From PALSA-1003 sp963791945 (GTDB lineage Bacteria; Pseudomonadota; Gammaproteobacteria; Burkholderiales; Casimicrobiaceae): DNA of 64,000 nt. Of the stretch, positions 7,708 to 16,488 are shown piece after piece. Position 1 is the stretch's first letter. Each line of letters starts with the position of its first letter. The position numbers and the translations under genes were made by a program. The stretch lies in assembly GCA_963791945.1 (NCBI GenBank), contig CAWBUD010000004.1:1-64000 (forward strand). Direction: 5' to 3'. The notes under the pieces were generated by a model. The model was not told the DNA's origin. It did no database searches and saw nothing but the letters and a program-made list of their open reading frames with translations.

Positions 7708-8244
7708 TCACTGAGCATTTACCCCTGGTCCGCCGCGCACGCACCAGGCGAGGAAGTTGACGTCGGACTTAAAGAAGGCGACCACGCTGCCATCGCTGAA
7801 GTCCACGAGCCACGCGAGGGCGGTATTGTTGGCGAGGGCAGTCGCCGACCAGTAGACGGACGACTGCACGGTAAAAGGGTGGCCATTGGGCAGTGCGGGA
7901 TTGACCGCTGACCGGTCCACGATACTCAGTAATTCCTGGATGGTGGCGAGACGCCAACCCGTCCGACCGCCCGTGTTCAAGTTCAGGCAATGAAACGATG
8001 CGTCAAACCAGTTGAAGACAGATGCGCTTGGCACCTTCTCCCAGACCAGCCCCGTTTCGCGGTCCAAGACCGCCGCGCTGCCCATGTTCGAGAGCACGAT
8101 GAACCGCGTGCCTGGCGGCAGCGTCTGGTCCCACGACGGGGTGGCGTAGTACGGTCCTACGCTGTCCGCGGCCGCGGGGGCTGCGGTAAGCGCAAGCGAT
8201 CCGATCACTATCAGTCCGAATACATACAAGAGTCGCTTCTTCAT
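7708..8244 (-). CDS. Secreted DUF1566-type protein
   Basis: A 178-residue exported protein. A signal peptide (MKKRLLYVFGLIVIGSLALT to about residue 25, ending AAPAAADS) precedes a DUF1566/Lcl-type domain recognisable by TGLVWEKV, GRTGWRLATIQELLSIVD and YWSAT. These domains occur in cell-surface and secreted proteins and are thought to have a lectin-like fold; ligands are mostly unknown. I chose ATG 8244 because GGAGAGAA lies just upstream; a start at 8277 would put charged residues before the signal. Downstream on this strand lies the repeat-filled gap. Confidence 0.75.
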   Translation of the reverse strand: MKKRLLYVFGLIVIGSLALTAAPAAADSVGPYYATPSWDQTLPPGTRFIVLSNMGSAAVLDRETGLVWEKVPSASVFNWFDASFHCLNLNTGGRTGWRLATIQELLSIVDRSAVNPALPNGHPFTVQSSVYWSATALANNTALAWLVDFSDGSVVAFFKSDVNFLAWCVRGGPGVNAQ

Positions 8245-8327
8245 GGTGTTCTCTCCTCGTGGTTGGTTACCCAGCAATGCGCGAAGCGATATGGATCGCG
8301 ACTTCGCGCGCCAATTGCTCGTCGAGT

Positions 8328-8744
8328 TTAACGTCGCGCCAATTCGTGCTCCAACAGTTCCTGCGCTCGCGCGCGCACCGCTTCATCCGGGTCGATGAGC
8401 GCGTACGTCACCGGGTCGAGCGACGCCGTTCGCTCGCGTTCCGAGGCGTCGAGTCCCTGGATGCGCACATTCGGATCCGGATCGTGCAGCAGCGCGTCGA
8501 GCCAGGGCGGAGTGTCCTCGGCGGGGTATCGCTCGACTGGCGCACCGGCGGCAGGCAATCGTTCGGCGGTCATCTCGCCGCGGTGAACTTCGGAGCGAGA
8601 TGCCAGCGGGTCCGCCGCCGCTCGACCTACCGCTGCTTGGGACGAGCGATCCAAGCTACCGGGAGACGGCTTACCGCAGCCCTGAAGAGCCAGCGCAGTC
8701 GCGATCGCTGCGAAGCCAAGACTCTGGACGAAATGGCGGGCCAT
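8328..8744 (-). CDS. Lipoprotein with HEAT-like repeats
   Basis: A 138-residue protein with a lipoprotein signal peptide ending in the lipobox LQGC (Cys at about residue 23), so it should be membrane-anchored and face the periplasm. After a Pro/Ser-rich linker, two short alpha-helical repeats can be read: WLDALLHDPDPNVRIQGLDA and DPDEAVRARAQELLEHE. These are typical of HEAT or HEAT-like PBS repeats and suggest protein-protein contact. It starts 25 bases after the PEP-CTERM gene ends, so the two probably form one transcript. The specific role is unknown. Confidence 0.68.
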   Translation of the reverse strand: MARHFVQSLGFAAIATALALQGCGKPSPGSLDRSSQAAVGRAAADPLASRSEVHRGEMTAERLPAAGAPVERYPAEDTPPWLDALLHDPDPNVRIQGLDASERERTASLDPVTYALIDPDEAVRARAQELLEHELARR

Positions 8745-8769
8745 CGCTCATCCGCCGCCGCTCAATGGG

Positions 8770-9384
8770 CTAATTGCGCTGTCCGCGTCGGAGCAGACGT
8801 CGACCGCCGAGTAATACGAGGCCGCTCGCAAGCAGGAGCAGCGTCGCAGGCTCCGGAGCCCCTTGTACAACCTGCGTGCCGCTGATCCTGAAGCCCGGAT
8901 TGCTGCAGTTCTCTGTGTCCAGGCATTGGAAAAGGATGAAAGCGAGAGTCCCATCACCCGAAGGTCCGGTCAGGAGCGACGGATAAGAGCCGGCCACGGT
9001 ATCGACCTCCCCCAGAAAGTTAAAGGGAAAGCCGCCGAGGATGAATGCCAGCGAGTTCACGTCGCCGTCGGTGAATTCGGCCCCGTAGATCCCGGAGGTC
9101 GTGTCGAGGGGATCAACCTCGTTGACGACTGTGTTATCGAAGAGAAGCGTGAATTGCCACAACTGGAGATTGGCTGCACCCGAAATATCGACAGGCTCCA
9201 GAAACTCACCTGCGGGAAGCGGGTCGGGAACGGTGATGCCGAACAAGTACGAACCGTCGCTCAGGTAAGTCGGCACCGTAGTCGTCGGGGTGCCGGGCGA
9301 GATGATCGGGTCAGCATCTACACGAAGAGCGAAGAGCGTGAGTAATGCGATCGCGAGAGAACTAAGCAATGTGCGTCGCCGCAT
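8770..9384 (-). CDS. PEP-CTERM sorting-domain protein
   Basis: A 204-residue exported protein. It has an N-terminal signal peptide (MRRRTLLSSLAIALLTLFAL), a mainly beta middle region, and a C-terminal sorting tail consisting of APEPATLLLLASGLVLLGG followed by RRLLRR. This is the PEP motif, hydrophobic helix and basic end recognised by exosortase/EpsH systems. The middle (LQLWQFTLLFDNTVV and GTLAFILFQC) resembles cohesin-like or other surface beta domains. I chose ATG 9384 because of the GAGGGGG box before it. No exosortase gene is in the window, so sorting must rely on genes elsewhere. It is upstream of the HEAT lipoprotein. Confidence 0.8.
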   Translation of the reverse strand: MRRRTLLSSLAIALLTLFALRVDADPIISPGTPTTTVPTYLSDGSYLFGITVPDPLPAGEFLEPVDISGAANLQLWQFTLLFDNTVVNEVDPLDTTSGIYGAEFTDGDVNSLAFILGGFPFNFLGEVDTVAGSYPSLLTGPSGDGTLAFILFQCLDTENCSNPGFRISGTQVVQGAPEPATLLLLASGLVLLGGRRLLRRGQRN

Positions 9385-10032
9385 GATTCCCCCTCTTTTC
9401 CTGGCGCGCACCCCGCGCTCATCCTAACCACACTCGCGAACGCCGCGCGGATGAAACCACGGGACGCGAGCATGACGCGTGCCCGAAACGAAGACTCTCA
9501 CCGTTTCAAACACATAAGGCTCGCGACTTTGAAGGGCCGCAAACGTACTGTAAGTTTTTGCGGCAGACTTTGCTGACAGATTGCTTACAATAGTGTGCGC
9601 TGCGAGCGGACGCCGCTTGGTTACCTATACGTAGAAGGTGACGGAAAGCCGACATCACACGAGCAAACGACGGGGACCATCGCGCCATCTTACTGCCCTG
9701 AGTGTTGCGACCTGAGCCGGGACTGGCGCTCGCCGAGTGGCTCCGGAACCGTTTCGTGACGACCGCTTTCGAGATGCCAACTTTTAAAGATGTATGGCAG
9801 CTTGTGGCCGATAGCGCCAGTTGACGCGCCGGCATTGAACGACTGGTGTCGCGGCATTGCTGCCGTTAGCAGCGCGGAGCTCAACGGCGGCAGGGGGTGC
9901 GAACTCGCCCGCACGGCGCACTTAGCTCTGAGCACTTGGAAGGGGGGCCAGACGAGTATGATGGGTCGGCGATCTTAGAGACTTGTCGTTCCATTTGACG
10001 CCCCACGCCAACCAGCAACCGCAGGAGTGCAT
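9385..10032. other. Noncoding gap with weak repeat traces
   Basis: About 650 bases without a supported gene. At 9797-9830 a stretch containing GGCCGATAGCGCCA echoes part of the dispersed repeat. At 9900-9944 a short run of 7-bp units (GCAC, GCAC, GCTC, GCAC in register) is seen. Nothing else is recognised. Confidence 0.5.
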
Positions 10033-10371
10033 ATGCCTGGATCCTTCGAACTATCAAGAGGCAAGAGTGGCCAAGTCCACTTCAACCTGCTCGCGGCGAA
10101 TCGGAAAGTGGTTTTGACGAGCGAGGCTTACAAGGGTAAGCAGTCCGCGCTAAATGGAATCGCTTCAGTTAAGAAGAACGCGAAGAAGCGCGACAACTTT
10201 GAAAAGCGCACCGCGAAGAACGGCAAACACTACTTCGTCCTGCTTGCGCAGAACGGCGAGATCGTGGGGCAAAGCCAGATGTACGCGCATGCCTCGAGCG
10301 CCTACCTAGGGATCCGCTCTGTCATGAGCAATGCACCTGCCGCGAAAGTCAGCGATCTAACGAGCAGTTAG
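10033..10371 (+). CDS. DUF1508 (YegP-like) protein
   Basis: A 112-residue protein made of two copies of the DUF1508 unit. Unit one spans about residues 3-50 (FELSRGKSGQVHFNLLAANR, then SEAYKGKQSALNGIASVKKN). Unit two spans about 53-100 (FEKRTAKNGKHYFVLLAQNG, then SQMYAHASSAYLGIRSV). E. coli YegP has the same tandem layout; the biochemical role is unknown. ATG 10033 has AGGAG 5 bases upstream, a strong ribosome site. There is no signal peptide, so it should be cytoplasmic. It stands alone between noncoding gaps. Confidence 0.82.
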   Translation: MPGSFELSRGKSGQVHFNLLAANRKVVLTSEAYKGKQSALNGIASVKKNAKKRDNFEKRTAKNGKHYFVLLAQNGEIVGQSQMYAHASSAYLGIRSVMSNAPAAKVSDLTSS

Positions 10372-10699
10372 ACACACTGCCTTAGGCCCCGTCCTCGTCC
10401 TTCTGTCGCTGCTGAGCGCGGACGAGGTAATCCAATGATGCAGCGATTGTTGGAGCGCAAGTTCTGAGCACTCGGAACGACGCTCGCGTTCGACTCCCTC
10501 GTGCCGGGTGCCTTGTGCGTCGTTCGAAGTACGGAGAAGAAGGCGCCTGGATTGGTCCCTCGTGCGTGGTGCCCGCTGCGACCTGCCGGATACGCTGGTT
10601 AGTACCGAGGGCTTCGTGCTTCGTATTGGGCCTCGATCAGGCCGAGTTCGGGCCAGGAGCGGCCAGACGATGAATGCTGGACGCTTCAGATACGGCAAC
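10372..10699. repeat. Gap holding a stem-loop and 7-bp array D
   Basis: A stem pairs CCTCGTCC (10393-10400) with GGACGAGG (10420-10427) just after the DUF1508 gene. It has no T tract. From 10455 the 7-base unit appears (GCGC, GTTC, GCAC, GAAC, GCTC, then GTGC, GTGC, GTGC, GTTC, GTAC), and again more loosely at 10562-10645. No gene is seen. Confidence 0.62.
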
Positions 10700-12136
10700 T
10701 CATGGCACGGAGATGGTCGTCTCGTGCACGAAACCATCGGCGACGATGAGTGCCGGATTGCCGTCCCCCGAATGCGTGCCGGGGCCATTGACCATGCCGC
10801 CCACGAGCCAATTACTGTTGCGCGCGGCGAGCGAGCGCAACTGATTCTGGCGCGCACCGGCAACGACGTCGATGCGTTGCCTCAGCGTGCCATCGGGCTC
10901 CAGTACTGCAAGCAACGGCGTGGTCTGCTCGGAAATGCTGCCACCTGTGGGATTCTGCGAATAGCCTGCGGCGCCGGCCACCAGGAAGCGACCCTGGGCC
11001 AATGGCGCGATGTCGAACAGCACCTCGCCACGGTCGATGTCGACCACACGATAACTCAACAGCGCGCCGCTCGTGCGGCCGACGTGAGCGGCAAAGGCAT
11101 TCCAGCCGGTGCCGTCGCCGCGCACTTCCGAGAAGACGCGACCCACCAGCGCGACGTCGTCGCCGTTCAGCCGCAGGCCATACAGTTCGCTCGTCTGGCC
11201 GGTATCGATCACCGTAGAGCCGAGCCTTTGCCCATCCGGAGCAACCCGGGTGACGAGCAAGCCTGTCGTCACGTTGGTGGGCTCTTTGAAGAAGTCCGCA
11301 TGGACCCCGAACAGCGGGTCGATGAACTGCCGACCGATCACCGCCACCGCGACGTTACCCGCCGCATCGGCATCGAGGTGGACATGCCAATGATTTTCCA
11401 GCGCGCCGAATACGTCGAAGCTGCCCGAAGTAATACCAAGGGCGAACATCGTCAACCCGGGTTCCACGAGCGTGCGCCAGATTCGCGTGTAGCTGGTGGC
11501 TTCCGTGTAGTCGAAGCGATAGGCAACGACCGCGTTGCGGCCGGTGCGCAGCGAAACAGCCAGGTCTTCGCCGATGCCGGCCAGGCGTACCGCATCGCGG
11601 GTGAGAACAGGCAGGAGAGACCCGTCGTCCCGGACACCGCCGTTGTCGTAGAACGGATCGTTCGGCGCCTGCGGATCGGTCAGCGCGAAATCGTTTCTGA
11701 CGGCCGCAGTGCGGTCGAGACGCACCAGCCTGACCGTTCTGGCCGTCGCCAGCACCGCCGAGATCTCGCCCGAGGGATGCTGCGTAAAATCGATCAGCGC
11801 CCAGCCAGAGGGCGCCGAATAGCGGCCGCTTACGGCGCCGTTATTGTCCAGCAGAGTGATGCTGCGCTCGGGCCCGGACTCCGACAAGGACGTGATCTTC
11901 TCCGACATGAGAGTCACGCCTTGAGCGCCGTTTTGTACCTTGATCACGGCCATACCGGAAATGGCCACGTCGATCGACACTGGCGGGGTAGGCGGAGGCG
12001 TTGTTTGGACCATGCTGCCACTTCCGCCGCCACCGCAGGACGCGAGAGCGATCGGGACGCACAACGCAACGAATGTGCTTGAGAGGCAGGTACGGAGTCG
12101 ATGAGAGCGCAGGCCGCCCACGATATGCATAGTCAT
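10700..12136 (-). CDS. Large lipoprotein, possible beta-propeller
   Basis: A 478-residue protein (or 476 from the second Met) with a signal peptide ending in the lipobox LASC followed by a glycine run, so it is predicted to be lipid-anchored. The mature part is rich in short beta segments spaced like propeller blades: WALIDFTQHPSGEISAVLA, GRNAVVAYRFD, GLLVTRVAPDGQRLGSTV and PLLAVLEPDGTLRQRIDVV. Several lipoproteins with a Gly-rich lipobox start and a WD/NHL-like body have this look. No catalytic motif is seen. It is a single gene flanked by noncoding gaps with 7-bp arrays on both sides. Confidence 0.65.
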   Translation of the reverse strand: MTMHIVGGLRSHRLRTCLSSTFVALCVPIALASCGGGGSGSMVQTTPPPTPPVSIDVAISGMAVIKVQNGAQGVTLMSEKITSLSESGPERSITLLDNNGAVSGRYSAPSGWALIDFTQHPSGEISAVLATARTVRLVRLDRTAAVRNDFALTDPQAPNDPFYDNGGVRDDGSLLPVLTRDAVRLAGIGEDLAVSLRTGRNAVVAYRFDYTEATSYTRIWRTLVEPGLTMFALGITSGSFDVFGALENHWHVHLDADAAGNVAVAVIGRQFIDPLFGVHADFFKEPTNVTTGLLVTRVAPDGQRLGSTVIDTGQTSELYGLRLNGDDVALVGRVFSEVRGDGTGWNAFAAHVGRTSGALLSYRVVDIDRGEVLFDIAPLAQGRFLVAGAAGYSQNPTGGSISEQTTPLLAVLEPDGTLRQRIDVVAGARQNQLRSLAARNSNWLVGGMVNGPGTHSGDGNPALIVADGFVHETTISVP

Positions 12137-12856
12137 AGAACGTTGCAGGTGGGCTCGGATGAGCGCGTCGACGAGAGAGGTCGCGTGTTGCAGTTGACGC
12201 TTTGTGAAGCTTCGGATTCCAGTCCAGTCTACTAGTCATGTGTGTCCAGTAAATTTCACCAAACGACCAGGTTTGTTTCGCGTGTTTCACGCACAACCAG
12301 CGGTTTTCAAGCGGTACGGCCGCTCGGGGTCGATCTCGGACCGAACGGAGTACGAGGCACTTCGAGCGGGGCACTAGGCTCGTCGAGCCTCGATCAGAGT
12401 ACTCGCTGCCTTGCACGGAATTCGAAGTGCGGAGGCTCAGTGCGCCGTTCCAGGTACGAGGCTGATCGACGCCGTTTAACAGAGCTGCCTTGTGTTTAGC
12501 TCACCGGGCTCGCGCCGCTGCGGCCAGTCGTACACCGCATAAGCGGACGCTTGTGAACTTCGCTGAAAGGGGTTGGTGCTGTCGATTAAGGCGGCCGGCT
12601 GAATGACAGGACAAGACGGGAAGCAGCCGTTCGGCGCCGCTGGGGGAATGTGAACTATCGACCCGTTCCGGACGCTCGACGTCGCAAAAAGAGGACATTT
12701 GGTCCGAAACAGTTCTTTCCAGCGGATAGGGAATCAGGGGCGCGCGTCGAAACTCTGAAAGCAGCATTTCGGGTCGATTCCGCATCGCTCTTACGGGATT
12801 TTGCTCACCAGGGATCGCCCCCAACAGTGGAGGGCGAGAATCTTCGGTGGCTAAGC
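12137..12856. other. Noncoding gap with array E
   Basis: About 720 bases without a supported gene. Besides array E, the stretch 12590-12740 has fragments reminiscent of the dispersed repeats (AAGCAGCCGTTCGGCG), too diverged to align by eye. Confidence 0.5.
12347..12467. repeat. Degenerate 7-bp (GNNC+3) array E, cleanest example
   Basis: Twelve consecutive heptads from 12347 each end in C, and ten of them carry G three bases before it: GTAC, GCAC, GAGC (twice), GCAC, GCTC, GATC, GTAC, GCAC and GTGC, with single deviant units between. The register slips near 12431 and continues to about 12467. This is the best local proof of the 7-base period. Confidence 0.8.
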
Positions 12857-15382
12857 CTAATCCTCCAGCGCAAGCCGGCACGCTTCGTCTTCGCTCATCT
12901 TCGCGCCTTCGGCGAAGAGGCGATCAAGCTCTTCCGCAGGAAGCTTTTCGCGTAGCAGCGCGCGCAGCGCATCGCGGGCGCGCGCAGTGACAAAGGATCG
13001 CGTTCCGCCGTTTGACGCATGCGCGTGATCGGCATAGCCGGCGAGAAGAGCGGCTTTCGGAAGCGTACCCTTGCCACCTGCTCTTAGCGATCCATAATCG
13101 GAAAATATCCACGCACTGCCGTCTTCCTTGACCAGCGGCAGGCCCTCGCGTGCCAGCGCGAGCGACGCATCGAGATCCCTAATCTGGATGAGCAATTCGG
13201 CGAGGTTCATCAATGCGAATCCAAGCAATCGCCGAGTGCCCGCGGCGGAGCTTTGTATGAGTGCGACAAGCTCGCGAAGCGATTCTGCGGCGCCCTCGAG
13301 ATCGCCGAGCCCCCATTTCACGTTCGCCAGATTGCCCAAGGTCGCCAGCACGCTCAACTCGCTTCTCTGTTCGCGGGCGAGTTCGAGCGCCCGTTCGTAA
13401 TGCATCCGCGCCGTAGCCGGGTCTCCCGCCATGTTCTTCAGGAAACCGAGATTGAAATAATAATGATTGAGCGCCGTGGAACCTGCAGCCTCGAGCAGTG
13501 GGCGCGCTTCCGTCAATGCCGCCTCCGACGGCCCGAATTCGCCCATGAGCGCCAGCACGCGTCCCAACCGTACGAGCGAGAGGCCGACACCCACGGGGTC
13601 GCCCAGCTTTTTGTACAGATCGAGGGCCCGCTCGAGCAAAGTGCGGGCCCTCGCCGGCGTTTCGTCGAGAAGCCTGCCGAGCCAGAGCAAGAGGCGCGCC
13701 TGTGCACGATCCGATGTATCCGGCTTGATCCTAGCCATCGCCGCTTCCAGGCGCTGCACACCTTCGCCGAAAAGTCCAAGCGCCGTCCACAGCGAACCCG
13801 AAACGCCGGCCAGATCGATTGCGATATCGTTCTCGCCGGACGGACCGAGCGCCCAGTCGAACGCTGCCCGCACATTGGCGAGCTCCGGCAGGTACGTTGC
13901 CCGCCATTCCGGATCCGGCATTTGCCAGTCATCCGATCCGCGCTCGAACATGTCGCGGAAGAAGCGCGCATGGTGCTGCAGACAGCCATCGCTCTCTCCG
14001 CTCTCTTCCAGTTTTTCGAGCGCGTAAGCGCGGACAGTCTCTAGCAGGCGATAGCGCGTTCTGGCAGCAGCCGTATCAGCGATCACGAGCGAGCGCGAAA
14101 CGATCTGGGAGACGAGGTCGATGACAGCGTGCTCGTCGATGCGGCCGTCGGAGGCGACCGCGGTTGCGGCCTCCACCGTGAAGGTGCCCGGAAAGATCGA
14201 TAACCGGCGTAGTACGACCCGCTCGTCTTCCGCGAGCAGGTCGTAGCTCCAGTCGAGTGCCGCGCGCAGCGTCTGGTGACGTGGTAACACGGCGCGCGAC
14301 CCGTTGGTGAGGAGACGGAAGCGATCGGCAAGTCGCGCGTTGATCTGTTCCACCGAAAGCGAACGTGTTCGCGCGGCGGCCAGTTCGAGGGCAAGCGGGA
14401 TGCCGTCGAGATGGAGGCAGATCTCGGCGATCACAGGAGCGCGTTCCGGCGTGAGTTCAAAGTGCGGAAGCTGCTGTCGAACCCGTTCGACCAAGAGCTG
14501 GACTGCTTCGGAATTGGGGATCGTGTCGCGGAACTTGGGCTCCGGGAGCGAGAGCGGCTGAAGCACGTAGCTCTGTTCATCCGAAAGACGCAGCGGTTCC
14601 CTACTCGTGGCGATGATGGTTATGTCCTTGGTGTTGCGCAGGATGGCGTCGACCAGTCGCGCACAGGCATCGACGAGGTGTTCGCAGTTGTCCAGGATAA
14701 GCAAGACTTGGCGGGACTTGAGGTAAGCACACAACGCTTCGGTCGATGACTTTCCGGGCCTCTCCGCTACGCCGAGCAATTGGCTCACTGTCGCGGGTAC
14801 CAGGGAAGACTCCCGAAGCGGTACTAGATCCGCCATCCAGACGCCGTCGCGATACGCGTCGACGACTTCGTTTGCGACCTGAAGCGCAAGGCGCGTTTTG
14901 CCGATCCCGCCCGGGCCAACGATGGTCAACAGACGCCTGCTCGGAAGCAGTCGTTTGATTTCGACGAGTTCGCGTTCGCGCCCGACGAATGACGTTTGCG
15001 TCGGCGGGAGACTCGAGCCCCTGCCCTCCGATGGGCTCGTATGACTTGTCAGCTTCTTGACGGGCCCCAGGAACCGGTAGCCTCGCCGCGGGAGCGTCTC
15101 GATCCAGGCGTCGCCGCCCCCTTGCGTCAGCGTCCGCCGGATTGCTAGGACCTGCACCGCGACGTTGCCTTCGTTGACTTGGTCGTGCGGCCAGCCGGCG
15201 TCAAGCAGGTCGGATTTGGACACGTACTGGCCCGCGCGTCCGACGAGTGCCCTCAGAAGTGCGATTGCGCGCGGTCCCAACGACGTTGGTTTGCCGTCGT
15301 GCAACAGCACGCCGCTCTCCAGATCGAGGCGGAAACAGCTGCCGATTTCGAAAATCGTCGACACGACAACGCACCCAGTCAT
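12857..15382 (-). CDS. STAND-type transcriptional regulator (winged helix, NB-ARC ATPase, TPR)
   Basis: An 841-residue regulator. An OmpR/CadC-type winged helix occupies about residues 10-110 (LLRALVGRAGQYVSKSDLLD, then IETLPRRGYRFLGPVKK). A signal-transduction ATPase follows, with Walker A GPGGIGKTRLA near residue 150 and Walker B LLILDNCEHL near 240. The C-terminal half is TPR-like helical repeats. Such proteins hold transcription in check until an inducer frees the ATPase. I chose ATG 15382; a TTG at 15451 is also open, and neither has a strong ribosome site. It is divergent from the 15494-17367 operon of secreted proteins, its likely target. Confidence 0.82.
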   Translation of the reverse strand: MTGCVVVSTIFEIGSCFRLDLESGVLLHDGKPTSLGPRAIALLRALVGRAGQYVSKSDLLDAGWPHDQVNEGNVAVQVLAIRRTLTQGGGDAWIETLPRRGYRFLGPVKKLTSHTSPSEGRGSSLPPTQTSFVGRERELVEIKRLLPSRRLLTIVGPGGIGKTRLALQVANEVVDAYRDGVWMADLVPLRESSLVPATVSQLLGVAERPGKSSTEALCAYLKSRQVLLILDNCEHLVDACARLVDAILRNTKDITIIATSREPLRLSDEQSYVLQPLSLPEPKFRDTIPNSEAVQLLVERVRQQLPHFELTPERAPVIAEICLHLDGIPLALELAAARTRSLSVEQINARLADRFRLLTNGSRAVLPRHQTLRAALDWSYDLLAEDERVVLRRLSIFPGTFTVEAATAVASDGRIDEHAVIDLVSQIVSRSLVIADTAAARTRYRLLETVRAYALEKLEESGESDGCLQHHARFFRDMFERGSDDWQMPDPEWRATYLPELANVRAAFDWALGPSGENDIAIDLAGVSGSLWTALGLFGEGVQRLEAAMARIKPDTSDRAQARLLLWLGRLLDETPARARTLLERALDLYKKLGDPVGVGLSLVRLGRVLALMGEFGPSEAALTEARPLLEAAGSTALNHYYFNLGFLKNMAGDPATARMHYERALELAREQRSELSVLATLGNLANVKWGLGDLEGAAESLRELVALIQSSAAGTRRLLGFALMNLAELLIQIRDLDASLALAREGLPLVKEDGSAWIFSDYGSLRAGGKGTLPKAALLAGYADHAHASNGGTRSFVTARARDALRALLREKLPAEELDRLFAEGAKMSEDEACRLALED

Positions 15383-15493
15383 CCCATTTTTATCGGTTCT
15401 TAATGACTTTCGCAAGACTTCGAGGCGAAGGTGCGAACCAACCACCGGCAATTGCTTCCCGCCGTAGCGTACAGGTCAGCAAAGGTTTCAAAC

Positions 15494-15847
15494 GTGCGCC
15501 CCATTCAAGGACAGATGTTGCGCCTCTCCGCGAGACGCGAAGTGGCGATCTATCTGCTCGACGGAACCCTCTGGGTCGCGGACTTTGTCGACGGCAGCGG
15601 CGAGCTCTTCGAGCCGACGACCTGGTTTCGCTTCAACTGTGGCACGCCAAGCGCTCAAGAAGCGCAGCGCCGGATGCTTCGCGAATCCGGCCTGCCGTTA
15701 TCGGTGGACGTGGTCGAGAAGATCGAGGGCTTGCATCGCAGCTTGGCGGCATCTAGTACCGAGCGCTCGACCGAGAACCCTTCGGACACCGTCCGCCAAC
15801 ACCCGGCCTCGGGGTCGAATCATTCACCTTCAAAGGAGACATCATGA
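15494..15847 (+). CDS. Small conserved-looking cytoplasmic protein
   Basis: A 117-residue protein of unknown function. The middle is distinctive: AIYLLDGTLWVADFVDGSGE followed by TWFRFNCG. It looks like a small conserved domain seen next to regulators in betaproteobacteria, but I cannot name a family. A GTG at 15494 with AAAGG 8 bases upstream is the best start; an ATG at 15515 is an alternative. Its stop overlaps the start of the next gene (ATGA), so translation of the two is coupled. It is the first gene of the three-gene set divergent from the STAND regulator. Confidence 0.58.
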   Translation: MRPIQGQMLRLSARREVAIYLLDGTLWVADFVDGSGELFEPTTWFRFNCGTPSAQEAQRRMLRESGLPLSVDVVEKIEGLHRSLAASSTERSTENPSDTVRQHPASGSNHSPSKETS

Positions 15848-16404
15848 CGCGCCGACACAATGTGCACAGATTCACCCAGAACTATGTCAAAGCGCTGCTC
15901 GTTCTGCTGTCGACAGTTCTCATCGCAACGGGCACTGCTCAGGCTGAGGATCCGAAGCCGAAGCCAAAACCGGATACTCCGACCGAGGTCATTAAGATCG
16001 AATTCAAGCAGATCGAGCTTTCGTACAAAACCGACGGGTCACCCGGACCGCTCGTTACTCTCGGCGGCGTCCTGCATCTCGCGAGCAATGCGTTGCTCTC
16101 TGATAATGGAGTCCCCATCGGCTTCAGGTTGCATTCGAACCTTTCGGATGCTTCCGCTCTGAGTGCCGACGGCAGCGCCTCATTCGTGGCTGTGGGCGCA
16201 TCGGATGGCGTCCCGACTGAATGCGAACCCGACACGTGTGCGCCGCCCTTCTGGACGTTCACCTTCCGCCTCATCCCGCAAGGACGCCAGCCGAGCCTTC
16301 TTTTCGACCTGATGGTGAGCACGCAGTACGACACGAACGGGGCACTGGTGGACGCCTGCATCGTGGGCGAGGAAGGCTGCAACGACGACGCCCTCGTTCC
16401 CTGA
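15844..16404 (+). CDS. Secreted hypothetical protein
   Basis: A 186-residue exported protein. The signal peptide runs to about residue 35 (LLVLLSTVLIATGTAQAE). It is followed by a short Lys-Pro repeat (PKPKPKP) and a beta-rich domain with four to five cysteines (ECEPDTC, CIVGEEGC). The Lys-Pro stretch probably acts as a linker. No known domain is recognised. The start overlaps the stop of the upstream gene by four bases, and the third gene of the set starts 84 bases downstream. Confidence 0.65.
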   Translation: MTRRHNVHRFTQNYVKALLVLLSTVLIATGTAQAEDPKPKPKPDTPTEVIKIEFKQIELSYKTDGSPGPLVTLGGVLHLASNALLSDNGVPIGFRLHSNLSDASALSADGSASFVAVGASDGVPTECEPDTCAPPFWTFTFRLIPQGRQPSLLFDLMVSTQYDTNGALVDACIVGEEGCNDDALVP

Positions 16405-16488
16405 AGTCAGCTCCGGAGCATTGAATTCGGATCATTCCACGGAGGACCCATCATGACCGGCAAACCGACCATCCTTACAGGAGGCACC

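Noticed and set aside
10508..12082. A 524-residue + strand frame opposite the large lipoprotein
   Set aside because: The minus-strand gene has a lipobox and beta-repeat structure; the opposite frame is compositionally a shadow.
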